Shown: piece by piece, positions 10,053 to 22,045 of the stretch | Position numbering within the stretch: position 1 is the stretch's first letter | Layout of the letters: each line of letters opens with the position of its first letter | DNA from: Gammaproteobacteria bacterium | Lineage (GTDB): Bacteria > Pseudomonadota > Gammaproteobacteria > Enterobacterales > Psychrobiaceae | Direction of reading: 5' to 3' | DNA: 64,000 bases | Assembly: GCA_013214945.1 (NCBI GenBank) | Contig: JABSRT010000011.1 | Coordinates: 91,423-155,422, forward strand | The notes under the pieces: generated by a model | What the model saw: only the letters and a program-made list of their open reading frames with translations | The model's database searches: none | Told to the model about the DNA's origin: nothing | Position numbers and translations under genes: made by a program

Positions 10053-11135
10053 ATGACTGTGTCTAAAATATTGATCGCAACGCTAAAAGCGATAGGTGCA
10101 GGTCTGCTTATTGGCTGCTTGATTGTTGTTTTAGTACCAAGCTTGCGCCCATCGATTAATTTAAACCTCAATAGTTGGTTATTAAATCAAAGCTCACAAA
10201 TTTCATTTTCTCAGGCCATTCGACGCGCGGCCCCTGCTGTCGTTAACATTTATTCAATTACTCAGCATCTGTCACCGTTAAATCAAATTGAACAACGCGC
10301 GAAGGGGTTAGGTTCTGGTGTTATCATTTCACCTAACGGTTTCATTTTAACTAATTATCATGTCATTAGAGGCGCTGATATTATTCGAGTTGGCATTCAA
10401 AACGGCACGATTAAAACCGCCTCGGTAGTAGGTGTTGATCCCTTAACTGATTTAGCCGTATTGCATATCGACGCCCAAGGTTTACCCGTGATCCCGATCG
10501 ATTTAGCGCGCGCAACCGAGGTCGGTGACTTGGTATTAGCTATCGGTAATCCTTATAATCTTGGCCAGACAATAACGCAAGGCATTGTCAGCGCTACCGG
10601 TCGTAACGCCGGCTTAAGCTCTTCTGGATTTCTTGATTTAATTCAAACAGATGCTGCAATAAACGACGGAAATTCTGGCGGCGCTTTAATTAATTCACTT
10701 GGCGAACTGGTTGGTATTAATGCCGCCAATTACAATTCATTAACCGATGTGCAAACAAGTGGCATTAGTTTTGCGATCCCAATCCGGTTAGCCGATACGG
10801 TAATGAAACAAATTATCAGTGAAGGACGCGTGATCCGAGGTTATTTGGGCATTAATGGCGAAGCGGTTGAGCCTGTCATTGCTCAATCGTTGAATATATC
10901 AGGCATTGGCATTCTAGTTACCGGGGTTCAAGCCGATGGTCCTGCCGCTAAAGCTGGGGTGATTAAAGACGATATTATGTTAAAGATTAACGAACATGAA
11001 TTTAATTCAGCCCGAGCGGCACTGCATTACATCGCAGAAACCAAACCTGGTAGCGAAATGATATTAACCGTAGTTCACGAAAATGAAGTAGTAGAACGCA
11101 CAGTAATTGTCGGTGAATTACCCTTATCGAGATAA
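10053..11135 (+). CDS. degS: Membrane-anchored serine endoprotease DegS
   Basis: DegS is the site-1 protease that senses unfolded outer-membrane proteins and cuts RseA, releasing sigma-E. The 360-residue protein has an N-terminal transmembrane anchor (about residues 8-30) and no cleavable signal. The protease triad is His in NYHVI, Asp in LTDLAVL and Ser in GNSGGAL. It has a single PDZ domain (about 270-355), as expected for DegS compared with the two in DegQ. It lies 115 bp downstream of degQ and converges on murA. Confidence 0.95.
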   Translation: MTVSKILIATLKAIGAGLLIGCLIVVLVPSLRPSINLNLNSWLLNQSSQISFSQAIRRAAPAVVNIYSITQHLSPLNQIEQRAKGLGSGVIISPNGFILTNYHVIRGADIIRVGIQNGTIKTASVVGVDPLTDLAVLHIDAQGLPVIPIDLARATEVGDLVLAIGNPYNLGQTITQGIVSATGRNAGLSSSGFLDLIQTDAAINDGNSGGALINSLGELVGINAANYNSLTDVQTSGISFAIPIRLADTVMKQIISEGRVIRGYLGINGEAVEPVIAQSLNISGIGILVTGVQADGPAAKAGVIKDDIMLKINEHEFNSARAALHYIAETKPGSEMILTVVHENEVVERTVIVGELPLSR

Positions 11136-11212
11136 CTCGAGCGCCAGAGAAGATTAGACAACGAACAACAACCCGTGCCAATACGGGTTATTGTTACACT
11201 GTCATTTAGCGG

Positions 11213-12737
<1,525 letters not shown>

Positions 12738-12762
12738 TTTATATCTCTATTTTTGTATTTTG

Positions 12763-13047
12763 TTAGAACAACTGCTCTAAATTATATAAGGATTTTAACT
12801 TATTCAGCGAGCTTGGAGAACCTTGAAATTCAATTTTCAATCCAAGTGTACCCGCCTGTTGTTTTAGCTCGAGTAAAAAGGCTAATCCCGCGCTGTCTAT
12901 TTTGTTAATAGCTGACAAATCGATTATGAGCAGCTCTTTAAACGCCACCAGTAATGGGGTTATAGGCATTAGCTGAGCAAGGTTCCACTGATCAAGTCGA
13001 CCTTTAATCGCGACCTGATTGGGTGCTGTCTCTTGCCACTCTAGCAT
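12763..13047 (-). CDS. mlaB: STAS-domain protein MlaB of the MlaFEDB lipid transporter
   Basis: This 94-residue single STAS domain has the pattern LLIDLSAINKIDSAGLAFLLELKQQA, including the phospho-accepting-type Ser/Thr turn (DSAGL). MlaB binds the MlaF ATPase and is needed for assembly and activity of the inner-membrane complex. Its ATG overlaps the mlaC stop by one base (TAATG), so translation is probably coupled. Confidence 0.92.
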   Translation of the reverse strand: MLEWQETAPNQVAIKGRLDQWNLAQLMPITPLLVAFKELLIIDLSAINKIDSAGLAFLLELKQQAGTLGLKIEFQGSPSSLNKLKSLYNLEQLF

Positions 13048-13697
13048 TAGTTTACCACCTTTAGCTCAACCGAATCTTTTGATTTTTCTTCAACATAATC
13101 GATGACATAATCAATCCCTTTCTTACGGATTAATGCATCAAATTCAGCCTGCTTACTAGCGACCATGCTGACTCCTTCTGCCGCCATATCATAAGCCTTC
13201 CAATCGCCGCTTTTAGCCCCTTTACGCAACTTAAATGCAATTGAAATTGGTGGCCGATTGGTATCTATAATCTTAACTTTCACTGCCACGGTTTTTTTAG
13301 TGCCAAACTCTTTTGTCTTACCATAAATGACCGTTTGCTGATCATATAAAGTAAATATATTGGCATAATTAACAATCAGGTAATCATAAAAAATTTCCGT
13401 AAATCTTTGTTTTTGAATTTTGGTTAATTTACGATAATTTTTACCCAGTATTTTAGCTAAAGCATATTTATAATTAATGTAAGGCATTAATTCTTGTTCG
13501 ACAATTAATTTTAAATGGTCGGGATCTTGGTCAATCAGATGGCGCTCGGCACGAAAGCGCGAAAAAGTAAGCTCTGCGACATTATGAATTAAGGCATAAG
13601 GATCCTTCATATCTAGAGTCGGTGCTGTTTTAGCACTACTAATTGCAGAAAATGCCATGACAGCAATCGTTAAAATAAATTTATTGAAAAAACGCAT
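13047..13697 (-). CDS. mlaC: Periplasmic phospholipid-binding protein MlaC
   Basis: MlaC carries phospholipids between the outer-membrane MlaA complex and the inner-membrane MlaFEDB complex. The 216-residue protein has a Sec signal peptide ending near ISSAKA. Conserved stretches include PYALIHNVAELTFSRF, LAKILGKNYRKLTKIQKQRFTEIF and DWKAYDMAAEGVSMV. It follows mlaD by 17 bp in the operon. Confidence 0.95.
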   Translation of the reverse strand: MRFFNKFILTIAVMAFSAISSAKTAPTLDMKDPYALIHNVAELTFSRFRAERHLIDQDPDHLKLIVEQELMPYINYKYALAKILGKNYRKLTKIQKQRFTEIFYDYLIVNYANIFTLYDQQTVIYGKTKEFGTKKTVAVKVKIIDTNRPPISIAFKLRKGAKSGDWKAYDMAAEGVSMVASKQAEFDALIRKKGIDYVIDYVEEKSKDSVELKVVN

Positions 13698-13714
13698 AAT
13701 GATATTTCCTTGTC

Positions 13715-14185
13715 TTAATCGTCATTGTTGCCATATAAAAACTGACCTATTAAATCTTCTAACACCATCGCTGAACGGGTATCTTCAATATGATCGTTGG
13801 CGGCTAAAATGGTATTTTCGTCTTCATCAATAAAACCAGGTGTTAGGCCGATAAACTGCTCCCCTAACAAACCAGAAGTTAAGATAGCCACCGAGCTAGT
13901 ATCTGGAAATTGATTAAACTTCGCCAAGATATTCATCGCCACCAGCGGGGTAAAATCTTCGTTATCAAGACTGATGCTGGCAACTCGTCCTACAACAACC
14001 CCGCCGACCTTAATCGGTGAGCGTACTTTCAAGCCGCCAACATTGTCAAATTTTGCGTATAGTCGGTAGCTCTCATTGTCTCCGCCTAGTTGACTGTCGG
14101 CAACTTTTAACATCAACATCAACAGAGCAGCTATGCCTAACAACAAAAAACCACCAACCATTATTTCAATTTTTTTACTAATCAT
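13715..14185 (-). CDS. mlaD: MCE-domain lipid transport protein MlaD
   Basis: This 156-residue protein has an N-terminal membrane helix (about residues 7-27) and one MCE domain (YRLYAKFDNVGGLKVRSPIKVGGVVVGRV). MlaD forms a hexameric ring that makes a hydrophobic channel on top of MlaE. A short C-terminal helix follows (ALVLEDLIGQFLYG). It is a little shorter than E. coli MlaD (183). It lies about 60 bp after mlaE. Confidence 0.95.
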   Translation of the reverse strand: MISKKIEIMVGGFLLLGIAALLMLMLKVADSQLGGDNESYRLYAKFDNVGGLKVRSPIKVGGVVVGRVASISLDNEDFTPLVAMNILAKFNQFPDTSSVAILTSGLLGEQFIGLTPGFIDEDENTILAANDHIEDTRSAMVLEDLIGQFLYGNNDD

Positions 14186-14246
14186 TTCTATCCTTCACGC
14201 CCAAGGCACGACCAATTAATTTATTATATAAACCGTCGATATTTAG

Positions 14247-15026
14247 TTAACCAAACATCAAGGCTGTCATCACAAAATCTAACCCCAAAATAGCCAATGA
14301 CGATTGCACCACTGTTGCGGTCGTCGCTCGGCTAATCCCTTCCGACGTTGGCTCGGCGTCATAACCTTTATGCAGGGCTATCCACGTCACCACCACGGCA
14401 AAAACTAAGCTTTTAATGCCACCATTGACAATATCTTCACTCCATTGAACCGATGACTGCATAATCGCCCAAAAAGCCCCGGTATCAACTCCCAGCCACT
14501 CGACACCGACTAGGTGACCACCTAAAATTCCAATCGCAGAGAAAATAGTGGCTAATAACGGTAAACTGATCACGCCAGCCCAAAATCTCGGTGCGATAAT
14601 TTGATGCAGCGGATCAATCGCCATCATTTCAAGCGAACTTAATTGTTCGGTTGCTTTCATTAAACCAATTTCGGCGGTCAAGGCCGAACCGGCTCGCCCC
14701 GCAAACAGCAAGGCCGATACCACAGGGCCGAGCTCTCGCAGTAAAGATAAAGCGACCATTTGGCCCAAACTTTGTTCCGCGCCATAGTCGACCAATAAGG
14801 TATAACCCTGTAGCGATAATACCATGCCAATAAACAAGCCTGAGACCAAGATAATAACCAGCGATTGCACACCGACCACATATAATTGCTTCACGAGCAG
14901 CGGTAGCAATTTAAAGCCCCTGCCTGCAGGTTTTAACGCCCCGAACAATAATAGCCCCGCGCGACCTGCACCAGCGACAAATGACAATCCCTGACGCCCT
15001 AATCCACTGACCGACTTACTTAACAT
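14247..15026 (-). CDS. mlaE: Lipid asymmetry ABC transporter permease MlaE
   Basis: MlaE is the permease of the MlaFEDB complex. The chosen ATG at 15026 gives 259 residues, the family length, and overlaps the mlaF stop by 11 bp; the longer frame adds 19 residues read from inside mlaF. Several membrane helices are evident, with the conserved coupling segment [24 protein letters not shown] and [17 protein letters not shown]. Confidence 0.95.
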   Translation of the reverse strand: MLSKSVSGLGRQGLSFVAGAGRAGLLLFGALKPAGRGFKLLPLLVKQLYVVGVQSLVIILVSGLFIGMVLSLQGYTLLVDYGAEQSLGQMVALSLLRELGPVVSALLFAGRAGSALTAEIGLMKATEQLSSLEMMAIDPLHQIIAPRFWAGVISLPLLATIFSAIGILGGHLVGVEWLGVDTGAFWAIMQSSVQWSEDIVNGGIKSLVFAVVVTWIALHKGYDAEPTSEGISRATTATVVQSSLAILGLDFVMTALMFG

Positions 15027-15825
15027 GATTAAACAATTCCTCTTGGTAGTCGGCTGCTGGATAATGAAAAGGCACCGGCCCATCAGGTTCCCCTGCCATA
15101 AACTGCCGGACTTGTGCCGACGTCTCTTGTCTTAATTGCGCCGGAGAGCCCTGCGCAATTACGGTTTTGTTAGCGATGATGTAGACATAGTCTGCAATGC
15201 TCAACACTTCCTCAACATCATGCGATACCACCACAGATGTCAAATTAAGCGCATCATTTAAATCACGGATCAGCCGTACAATAACGCCCATCGAAATAGG
15301 ATCCTGCCCCGCAAAAGGCTCATCGTACATAATAAGATCAGGATCTAAGGCAATGCTGCGCGCTAATGCAACGCGCCGTGCCATGCCGCCCGACAACTCG
15401 GTCGGCAACAAATTTGCGGCACCACGCAAGCCCACAGCTTCGAGTTTCATTAAAACAATTTTTCTAATGATACTCGCAGACAGCTTGGTATGCTCTCGCA
15501 ATGGAAAGGCGATATTATCAAAGACACTCATTTCAGTGAATAATGCGCCCGATTGAAATAGCACCCCCATTTTTCGTCGCGCCTGATAAAGGGCTTTACG
15601 CGATAACGTCGGAATATCCTGGCCATCGAACATAATTTTACCGCTATCAGGACGCAGCTGTCCGCCAAATAAACGTAACAGGGTTGTTTTACCAATGCCA
15701 CTAGGCCCCATAATCGCGGTGACTTTACCACGGGGTACAGTCAACGAAATATTATCGTAAATAACCCGATCGTTGCGACTAAAGCTCAGATTCGAGACTT
15801 CAATGATGTTGTTTGATTGATCCAA
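15016..15825 (-). CDS. mlaF: Lipid asymmetry ABC transporter ATPase MlaF
   Basis: This 269-residue ABC ATPase drives MlaFEDB. Motifs in order: Walker [11 protein letters not shown]-loop [16 protein letters not shown], signature [13 protein letters not shown], Walker [15 protein letters not shown] and H-loop VVSHDVEE. The C-terminal extension after about residue 245 matches the part of MlaF that contacts MlaB. It is the first gene of the mla operon, with its promoter expected in 15826-16100. Confidence 0.96.
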   Translation of the reverse strand: MDQSNNIIEVSNLSFSRNDRVIYDNISLTVPRGKVTAIMGPSGIGKTTLLRLFGGQLRPDSGKIMFDGQDIPTLSRKALYQARRKMGVLFQSGALFTEMSVFDNIAFPLREHTKLSASIIRKIVLMKLEAVGLRGAANLLPTELSGGMARRVALARSIALDPDLIMYDEPFAGQDPISMGVIVRLIRDLNDALNLTSVVVSHDVEEVLSIADYVYIIANKTVIAQGSPAQLRQETSAQVRQFMAGEPDGPVPFHYPAADYQEELFNHVK

Positions 15826-16154
15826 TAGTTCTGTATTCCTTGTGTTCTAACGATTGAGCGAGCCCAGCATCTTGCCGATGCATTTATTTTAAACGATCAG
15901 TACATTGATATTCAATCTGTTATGTACTAAATTATGATCCACTTAAATAAGTCTTAATTAATTTTTATCTCAAGCTTAATCACTCTTTAATGAACTCAAG
16001 CAAAATATCAACCCAAATTCCCCTTTAGTGCAGCTTCGGATATTTAAATTCAGTTTTTAGCGTAAATAATCACGACAATAAGCAATTGTGCTTCCTTTTT
16101 TAAGGGATAATAGCGACAATTAACCTTTTGAATTACAGCAGCAGAGTCTTATAC
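15826..16154. other. Divergent promoter region mlaF / Ca2+-Na+ antiporter
   Basis: This 329-bp AT-rich region holds the starts of two divergent operons and no open frame I would call a gene. I see no strong inverted repeat. The antiporter frame is open from a TTG at 16128, but I place that gene's start at 16155. Confidence 0.6.
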
Positions 16155-17114
16155 ATGTTTTTAAGTATCGCCATGTTGATCTTCGGCATGATCGGCCTAA
16201 TATGGAGTGCCGATAAATTCGTTTATGGCGCTGCCGCCATCGCACGCAATTTTGGTTTTCCACCATTAATCATCGGCCTGACCATAGTCGCTATGGGCTC
16301 TTCAGCGCCAGAAATTATGGTCGCGGCTAGCGCCTCGTATGAAGGTAATATTAATACCGCAATCGGTAATGCGCTCGGCTCGAACATAACCAATATTGCC
16401 TTAGTACTTGGCATTACTGCCTTACTAAAACCTTTAGTGGTAAGTTCCGCTTTATTAAACCGTGAACTACCTTTGTTATTGTTTGTCTCAGGTTTTGCTG
16501 GGGTTATGTTATATGACCAGCAACTAACCCAAGTCGAAGGTATTGCTTTACTTAGCTTATTTTTCATCACTATAGGTGGAATATGCTGGTTAACTCTTAA
16601 AAACAAAAAAAATAACGACCCGTTGTTGCAAGAAGCACAAGACGATGTGCCTGAAGGCGTCAGTAATAGCAAAGCGATAATCAGTGTCGTCATTGGCATG
16701 ATTTTATTACCGCTGTCTTCTCATATCTTAGTTGATGGCGCAGTTGATATTGCACGTTTCTTTGGTATTTCAGAGTTAGTTATTGGCTTAACCATTATTG
16801 CTATTGGCACCAGCCTGCCTGAATTAGCAGCCTGTATTGCCAGTATCAAAAACAACGAACATGATTTAGCGTTAGGCAATATTGTCGGTTCGAATATTTT
16901 TAATATTTTGGCGGTGTTAGCGATGCCAGCATTGATTGCACCTGGCGCGTTTGATCCAAATGCGGCAGGACGTGATTTATATATTATGCTTGCTCTAACT
17001 ATTACCCTATTTGTAATGTGCTGGCACTTCGGTAAAAAACGCACGATCACCCGCACAGAAGGTGGCTTGTTACTGTCGAGCTTTATTGCCTATCAAGCAT
17101 TACTATTTTTCTAG
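16155..17114 (+). CDS. yrbG: Calcium/sodium antiporter, YrbG family
   Basis: This 319-residue membrane protein has two inverted repeats of the CaCA exchanger superfamily. The alpha-motifs are GLTIVAMGSSAPEIMV with GNALGSNITNIALVLG, and GLTIIAIGTSLPELAA with GNIVGSNIFNILAVLA. The ATG at 16155 aligns with YrbG's N-terminus; a TTG at 16128 adds nine residues. It is the first gene upstream of kdsD, as in E. coli. The transported ion in this organism is not shown by sequence. Confidence 0.93.
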   Translation: MFLSIAMLIFGMIGLIWSADKFVYGAAAIARNFGFPPLIIGLTIVAMGSSAPEIMVAASASYEGNINTAIGNALGSNITNIALVLGITALLKPLVVSSALLNRELPLLLFVSGFAGVMLYDQQLTQVEGIALLSLFFITIGGICWLTLKNKKNNDPLLQEAQDDVPEGVSNSKAIISVVIGMILLPLSSHILVDGAVDIARFFGISELVIGLTIIAIGTSLPELAACIASIKNNEHDLALGNIVGSNIFNILAVLAMPALIAPGAFDPNAAGRDLYIMLALTITLFVMCWHFGKKRTITRTEGGLLLSSFIAYQALLFF

Positions 17115-17125
17115 AGAATATTGCT

Positions 17126-18100
17126 ATGCCAAGTAAGAATGATTTATGTCGCTGGGGCCAAGACGTTATTACGACCGAAATATTGGCCCTAACCGAAATA
17201 AAACAATATATAAATGATGACTTTGCCCGCGCATGTGAGCTGATTTTAAGCTGCCGTGGCAAACTCATTGTGATGGGCATGGGCAAGTCAGGCCATATTG
17301 CCAATAAAATTGCCGCGACCCTAGCCAGTACTGGTACCCCTGCATTTTTTGTTCACCCTAGTGAAGCCAGTCATGGTGATTTAGGAATGATTTCTAAAGA
17401 TGATATCGTTTTATCAATTTCTAACTCGGGCACTTCGGCTGAAATTTTAACTCTTTATCCCGTGATAGAACGCTTAGGAGTACCTGTGATTGCCATGACC
17501 GGCAATCCGGACTCGGCCATGGCTAAACTGGCTCGCATCCATCTGTGCATTGCAGTATCAAAGGAAGCTTGCCCATTAGGTTTGGCCCCGACTTCAAGCA
17601 CCACCGCCACCTTAGCGATGGGAGATGCATTAGCGGTTGCACTATTGCAAGCAAAAGACTTTACCGCTGACGACTTTGCACTGTCTCACCCCGGTGGGGC
17701 GTTGGGGCGACGTTTATTACTTAAAGTACTTGATGTCGCGCACACCGGCAACGAGCTGCCTTTGGTTGACCAGCATGTTAGTATTAGTCTTGCGCTGCTT
17801 GAGGTTTCTCAAAAAGGTCTTGGCATGACCGGCATTATTAATGAGCAGGGCCAGCTGGTCGGGTTATTTACCGATGGTGACTTACGCCGAACCCTAGATC
17901 AAAAGCTCGATTTTCATACCACGTCAATCAGTCAAGTAATGACCAAAGAGCCAGTGGTGTTGCAAGATAATTTACTCGCTGCAGGTGCCTTAAAATTAAT
18001 GGAAGACAACAATATTAATGGCTTATTTATTGTTGATAAAGACCGCCAACCACTTGGTGCATTAAACATGCTTGATATGCTTAAGGCAGGAGTTGTCTAG
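17126..18100 (+). CDS. kdsD: Arabinose-5-phosphate isomerase KdsD
   Basis: KdsD converts ribulose-5-phosphate to arabinose-5-phosphate, the first step of Kdo synthesis for LPS. The 324-residue protein has an N-terminal SIS domain (GMGKSGHIANKIAATLASTG, ISNSGTSAEIL, PTSSTTATLAMGDALA) and two C-terminal CBS domains (from about residue 205). It lies 11 bp after the antiporter gene. Its TAG stop overlaps the GTG start of kdsC. Confidence 0.97.
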   Translation: MPSKNDLCRWGQDVITTEILALTEIKQYINDDFARACELILSCRGKLIVMGMGKSGHIANKIAATLASTGTPAFFVHPSEASHGDLGMISKDDIVLSISNSGTSAEILTLYPVIERLGVPVIAMTGNPDSAMAKLARIHLCIAVSKEACPLGLAPTSSTTATLAMGDALAVALLQAKDFTADDFALSHPGGALGRRLLLKVLDVAHTGNELPLVDQHVSISLALLEVSQKGLGMTGIINEQGQLVGLFTDGDLRRTLDQKLDFHTTSISQVMTKEPVVLQDNLLAAGALKLMEDNNINGLFIVDKDRQPLGALNMLDMLKAGVV

Positions 18101-18654
18101 TGAATAAAATAAATACCTTATACGGCGAAATAGCTGAGTCGGCGTGGCTGCGGGCACAACAAATAAAACTGTTAATTTGTGATGTCGATGGCGTATTTTC
18201 AGATGGCAGGATTTATCTTGGCAACGATGGCGAGGAGCTAAAAGCTTTCCACACCAAAGACGGTTATGGCATCAAGGCGTTGCTCAATGCCGGCATTAAT
18301 GTCGCTATAATTACCGGCCGCGATTCAGCGATTGTTGAACGACGAATGCGTGGACTCGGCATTAGTCATATTTATCAAGGCCAAGCCGACAAATTTAGTA
18401 TTTACCAGCAGTTATTAACTGAACTTGCTTTAGAGCCGGACCAAGTTGCCTATATTGGTGACGACATGGTTGATAAAGTAGTAATGGATCATTGCGGCTT
18501 AGGCATTGCGGTCAATGATGCCCACCCGGCCCTAGTAGTCGATTGCGACTATCAAACGTTTATTAACGGCGGCTTTGGCGCAGTCCGTGAGAGCTGTGAT
18601 TTAATTTTAGCCAGCCAACACAAATTAGATGATGCCCAAGGCATGAGCATATGA
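18100..18654 (+). CDS. kdsC: 3-deoxy-D-manno-octulosonate 8-phosphate phosphatase KdsC
   Basis: KdsC removes the phosphate from Kdo-8-phosphate. This is a C0-type HAD phosphatase of 184 residues with nucleophile motif CDVDGVFSDG, the second motif IITGRDS and the third motif YIGDDMVDKV. The GTG start overlaps the kdsD stop (TAGTG), and its stop overlaps the lptC ATG. That implies tight coupling of Kdo synthesis with LPS export genes. Confidence 0.97.
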   Translation: MNKINTLYGEIAESAWLRAQQIKLLICDVDGVFSDGRIYLGNDGEELKAFHTKDGYGIKALLNAGINVAIITGRDSAIVERRMRGLGISHIYQGQADKFSIYQQLLTELALEPDQVAYIGDDMVDKVVMDHCGLGIAVNDAHPALVVDCDYQTFINGGFGAVRESCDLILASQHKLDDAQGMSI

Positions 18655-19208
18655 GTCGTGCCACACTATTGATCGGACTGTTTTTTATTTCATGCGTATT
18701 GCTGTTTATGAATCCATTCTGGTCGATTAATGGTGTGAAAGTGAAGCCCCAAAGTTTTCAACCTGACTTTGTTGCTAATGACATGACCCTGCGCCAATAT
18801 AATGAAGAGGGTTATTTATCTTCACAATTACACGCGCAGCATATGGCTTTTTATGATAAAACCAATATTACCCAATTTACTAAGCCAAGTTATATTTTGT
18901 ACCCCAAACAGGGTAGTCCTAAATGGAAGATAAGTGCTGACATTGGGCTGGTTGAGCAAAGCGATCGGGTCGTGTTAACAAATAATGTTATTATTAGTGC
19001 CTTAGATCCGACGCAAAATATAAAATCAATTACAACATCTCGGCTTGAGCTAAATTTAGGCACGATGATGATAAGCAGTGATCAAAAAATAAAAATCACT
19101 GGTGAACAATATGACATTACAGGTGTTGGACTTAAAGCGAATTTAAATCAGCAACACATTGAACTCATTAAAGATATACAGGCTGTTTATGAAAAAAATC
19201 AAAGCTAG
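18651..19208 (+). CDS. lptC: LPS export protein LptC
   Basis: LptC is a bitopic inner-membrane protein that passes LPS from LptB2FG to LptA. The 185-residue protein has an N-terminal membrane helix (about residues 5-24) followed by a beta-jellyroll LptC domain. Its frame overlaps kdsC by 4 bp (ATGA) at the start and lptA by 20 bp at the end. Divergent in sequence, as usual for LptC; the call rests on context and topology as much as on similarity. Confidence 0.92.
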   Translation: MSRATLLIGLFFISCVLLFMNPFWSINGVKVKPQSFQPDFVANDMTLRQYNEEGYLSSQLHAQHMAFYDKTNITQFTKPSYILYPKQGSPKWKISADIGLVEQSDRVVLTNNVIISALDPTQNIKSITTSRLELNLGTMMISSDQKIKITGEQYDITGVGLKANLNQQHIELIKDIQAVYEKNQS

Positions 19209-19701
19209 CACTCTTCTTGCTCTGACCTTATTAGCCAGCGCTCATGCCATCGCTCTTACGAGTGATGTCAACAAACCCGCCGTTATTTCTGCTAATAATC
19301 AAACAATTGATTTGGTGAAAAACTTCGCGATGCTGTCCGGCAACGTCACGATAAAGCAAGGCTCGATCTTAATTTCGGCCGATAGCTTAAAGATCTATAA
19401 TCATGGTAAAAGCGGTAAAGAAATTATGGTATTAACGGGTAACCCAGCCAAGTTTAGCCAGCAACTTGAGCAAGGAGGCCAGTTAACAGCTCAGGCTAAA
19501 ACTATTCGCTTTGAACGGGCTAAAAACATTGTCAGCCTAACTACTGATGCTCAGTTAAAACAACAAGATAGCTTAGTAAAAAGTCAATTCATTAGCTATG
19601 ACATGGCCAAGAAAGTATTGTTAGCCAACAACCAAGATAAAACAACGCCATCAAAGCGCGTTGTTACTATTTTGCAACCAACATCAAGTGATAAAAAATA
19701 A
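19189..19701 (+). CDS. lptA: Periplasmic LPS-bridge protein LptA
   Basis: LptA polymerises into the periplasmic bridge for LPS. The start chosen is the ATG at 19189, which gives 170 residues with a clean signal peptide (MKKIKASTLLALTLLASAHA). The longer frame begins 30 bp upstream. The OstA/LptA fold is recognisable in AVISANNQTIDLVKNFAMLSGNV, ISADSLKIY and ANNQDKTTPS. The C-terminus is Lys/Ser-rich. Confidence 0.94.
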   Translation: MKKIKASTLLALTLLASAHAIALTSDVNKPAVISANNQTIDLVKNFAMLSGNVTIKQGSILISADSLKIYNHGKSGKEIMVLTGNPAKFSQQLEQGGQLTAQAKTIRFERAKNIVSLTTDAQLKQQDSLVKSQFISYDMAKKVLLANNQDKTTPSKRVVTILQPTSSDKK

Positions 19702-19704
19702 GTC

Positions 19705-20430
19705 ATGTCGAAATTAACCGCCCAGAACTTAGCCAAACGCTATGGCAGTCGCCAAGTCGTTACCGATGTATCTCTTGAAGTGGCGCAAGGTCAAATTGTC
19801 GGCTTACTCGGCCCTAATGGCGCTGGTAAAACGACCACATTTTATATGGTTGTTGGTTTAGTCCCCACCGACAATGGAAAAATAACCATTGATCAGCAAG
19901 ATATAACGATGATGCCAATGCATCTTCGCGCACGTCAGGGCATTGGTTATTTACCACAAGAATCGTCAATATTTCGAAAATTGTCGGTGGTAGATAATAT
20001 TATGGCGATCTTACAAACTAGAAAATCGCTATCAAAACAACAACGATTGGACAAATTAGAAAGCTTGCTGCAAGAGTTTCGCATTGAACATATCAGAGAC
20101 AATCTCGGGATGTCGTTATCGGGTGGTGAACGCCGCCGCGTTGAGATAGCCCGAGCTTTGGCAGCTGACCCTGAATTTATTTTACTTGACGAGCCATTCG
20201 CTGGGGTAGATCCTATCTCGGTGATTGATATAAAAAATATAATTAAACAGTTGAAAGATCGTGGTTTAGGCGTATTAATTACCGACCATAACGTTCGGGA
20301 AACTCTCGATGTTTGTGAATTTGCCTATATCATGAGTCATGGAAAAATGATTGCACAAGGCAAGCCAGATGATATTCTGTCAAATCAGACCGTACGTGAT
20401 GTTTATTTAGGTGAACAATTCAAATTATAG
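19705..20430 (+). CDS. lptB: LPS export ABC transporter ATPase LptB
   Basis: This 241-residue ATPase of LptB2FGC has all ABC motifs: Walker [11 protein letters not shown]-loop [15 protein letters not shown], signature [15 protein letters not shown], Walker [14 protein letters not shown] and H-loop ITDHNVRE. The length equals the family's. It begins 3 bp after lptA and is followed by a 94-bp gap to rpoN, as in many gammaproteobacteria. Confidence 0.98.
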   Translation: MSKLTAQNLAKRYGSRQVVTDVSLEVAQGQIVGLLGPNGAGKTTTFYMVVGLVPTDNGKITIDQQDITMMPMHLRARQGIGYLPQESSIFRKLSVVDNIMAILQTRKSLSKQQRLDKLESLLQEFRIEHIRDNLGMSLSGGERRRVEIARALAADPEFILLDEPFAGVDPISVIDIKNIIKQLKDRGLGVLITDHNVRETLDVCEFAYIMSHGKMIAQGKPDDILSNQTVRDVYLGEQFKL

Positions 20431-20524
20431 TAAGTTATAGGTGCCCAGTACCCAAGTTAAAGAGCGATTAGTTCAGGTATTAGTTCCCGGGTGTGAAGTT
20501 ATCTCAACAAAATAATGGAATTAA

Positions 20525-22018
20525 ATGAAAGCTTCTTTGCAGTTAAAACTTGGTCAATCATTGACCATGACGCCTCAGCTTCAGCAGGCAATTAGATTAC
20601 TTCAATTATCAACTCTTGACCTGCAAGCAGAGATTCAAGAGGCGCTTGACGCTAACCCATTATTAGAAGTTGAAGAAGGCTCGGATAACGAACCAGCCAA
20701 AGGCGAGAGCAACGACTCAAATACAATTTCTGACAGCCCACAGGCAGACAACGAACCCACCGAAGCCACCGAAGCTCAGGATAACAGCACGCTAGACACC
20801 ACAGAAGCGCTCGAACAACCCAACATTAGTGACGAGCTGCCAATCGATAGCACTTGGGATGATTACACCTCAGCAGCACCCGCGGCCTCAAGTGGCCCGA
20901 TCGATGAAGATTTTCAATTTCAGGGGGAAACCACTGAAAATTTACAAGACCATTTATTATGGCAAATGAATTTAACCCCCTTTAGCGAAACCGATTTCGC
21001 AATTGCCACCGCAATAATTGATGCGATTGAAGAAACGGGTTATCTGACCCAGACTCCTGATGATATTTTAACTGCAATGGCTAATTCAGAAGTTGAACTG
21101 GACGAAGTGATGGCCGTATTGAAACGGATCCAGCATTTTGACCCGGTCGGTGTCGCGGCGCAAGACCCGAGTGAATGCCTAGCAATTCAACTAAAGCGTT
21201 TACCAGAAAGTACGCCATGGCGTGCCGAAGCCTTGCTGTTAGTAACTGATTATATGCAATTATTAGCACAGCGTGATTATCGAACGTTAACCCGTAAAAC
21301 AAAACTTAAAGAACATCAATTAGCCGCCGCGATTTTGTTAATTCAAACCCTGAATCCGCACCCTGGCAGTGCTATCATCAAGAAAAAAGATGAATATGTT
21401 ATTCCTGATGTCTCTGTTAAAAAAATTAAAGGCCGCTGGGTAGTTGAGCTTAATCCTGATAGTTTACCTAAAATTAGGGTTAATCAACAATATGCAGCCT
21501 TGAGTAAAACCAGTAAAAGCACGAGTGATACTCAGTTTATTCGCAACCATTTGCAAGAAGCAAAGTGGTTTATCAAAAGCATCGACAGCCGTAATGAAAC
21601 CTTATTAAAAGTAGCTAATTGCATTGTGGTACAGCAACGTGGCTTTTTTGAGTATGGCGATGAAGCGATGAAACCTTTAGTATTAAATGATGTGGCTGAA
21701 GCCGTTGAAATGCATGAGTCGACAATTTCTCGGGTCACGACTCAAAAATACATGCATACCCCGCGTGGGATCTTCGAGCTTAAGTACTTTTTTTCAAGTC
21801 ATGTCAGCACAGAAAATGGTGGAGAGTGTTCGTCGACCGCAATTCGAGCTATTATTAAGAAGCTGATTGCCGCAGAGAATACTAAAAAGCCATTAAGTGA
21901 TAGTAAAATTGTCGATTTATTAGCGGATCAAGGGATAAAAGTAGCGCGACGTACCATCGCAAAATATCGAGATGCTTTATCGATCCCTGCGTCTAATCAA
22001 AGAAAGAGTTTAATTTAA
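20525..22018 (+). CDS. rpoN: RNA polymerase sigma-54 factor RpoN
   Basis: This 497-residue sigma-54 has three regions: a Gln/Leu-rich region I ([21 protein letters not shown]), an acidic region II linker (residues about 55-125), and the core-binding domain, DNA-binding helix-turn-helix ([22 protein letters not shown]) and the RpoN box ([12 protein letters not shown]). Sigma-54 needs AAA+ activators and serves -24/-12 promoters. The start ATG at 20525 is clear. Confidence 0.97.
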   Translation: MKASLQLKLGQSLTMTPQLQQAIRLLQLSTLDLQAEIQEALDANPLLEVEEGSDNEPAKGESNDSNTISDSPQADNEPTEATEAQDNSTLDTTEALEQPNISDELPIDSTWDDYTSAAPAASSGPIDEDFQFQGETTENLQDHLLWQMNLTPFSETDFAIATAIIDAIEETGYLTQTPDDILTAMANSEVELDEVMAVLKRIQHFDPVGVAAQDPSECLAIQLKRLPESTPWRAEALLLVTDYMQLLAQRDYRTLTRKTKLKEHQLAAAILLIQTLNPHPGSAIIKKKDEYVIPDVSVKKIKGRWVVELNPDSLPKIRVNQQYAALSKTSKSTSDTQFIRNHLQEAKWFIKSIDSRNETLLKVANCIVVQQRGFFEYGDEAMKPLVLNDVAEAVEMHESTISRVTTQKYMHTPRGIFELKYFFSSHVSTENGGECSSTAIRAIIKKLIAAENTKKPLSDSKIVDLLADQGIKVARRTIAKYRDALSIPASNQRKSLI

Positions 22019-22045
22019 GTTTTTACCAAACGGAGAATGTATTAT

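Noticed and set aside
8588..11135. Duplicate DegQ/DegS as a recent gene duplication
   Set aside because: DegQ has a signal peptide and two PDZ domains, DegS a membrane anchor and one; the pair is ancient and standard.
11161..11195. Hairpin between degS and murA as terminator
   Set aside because: The AACCCGT/ACGGGTT stem has no convincing T-run on either strand, so I did not list it.
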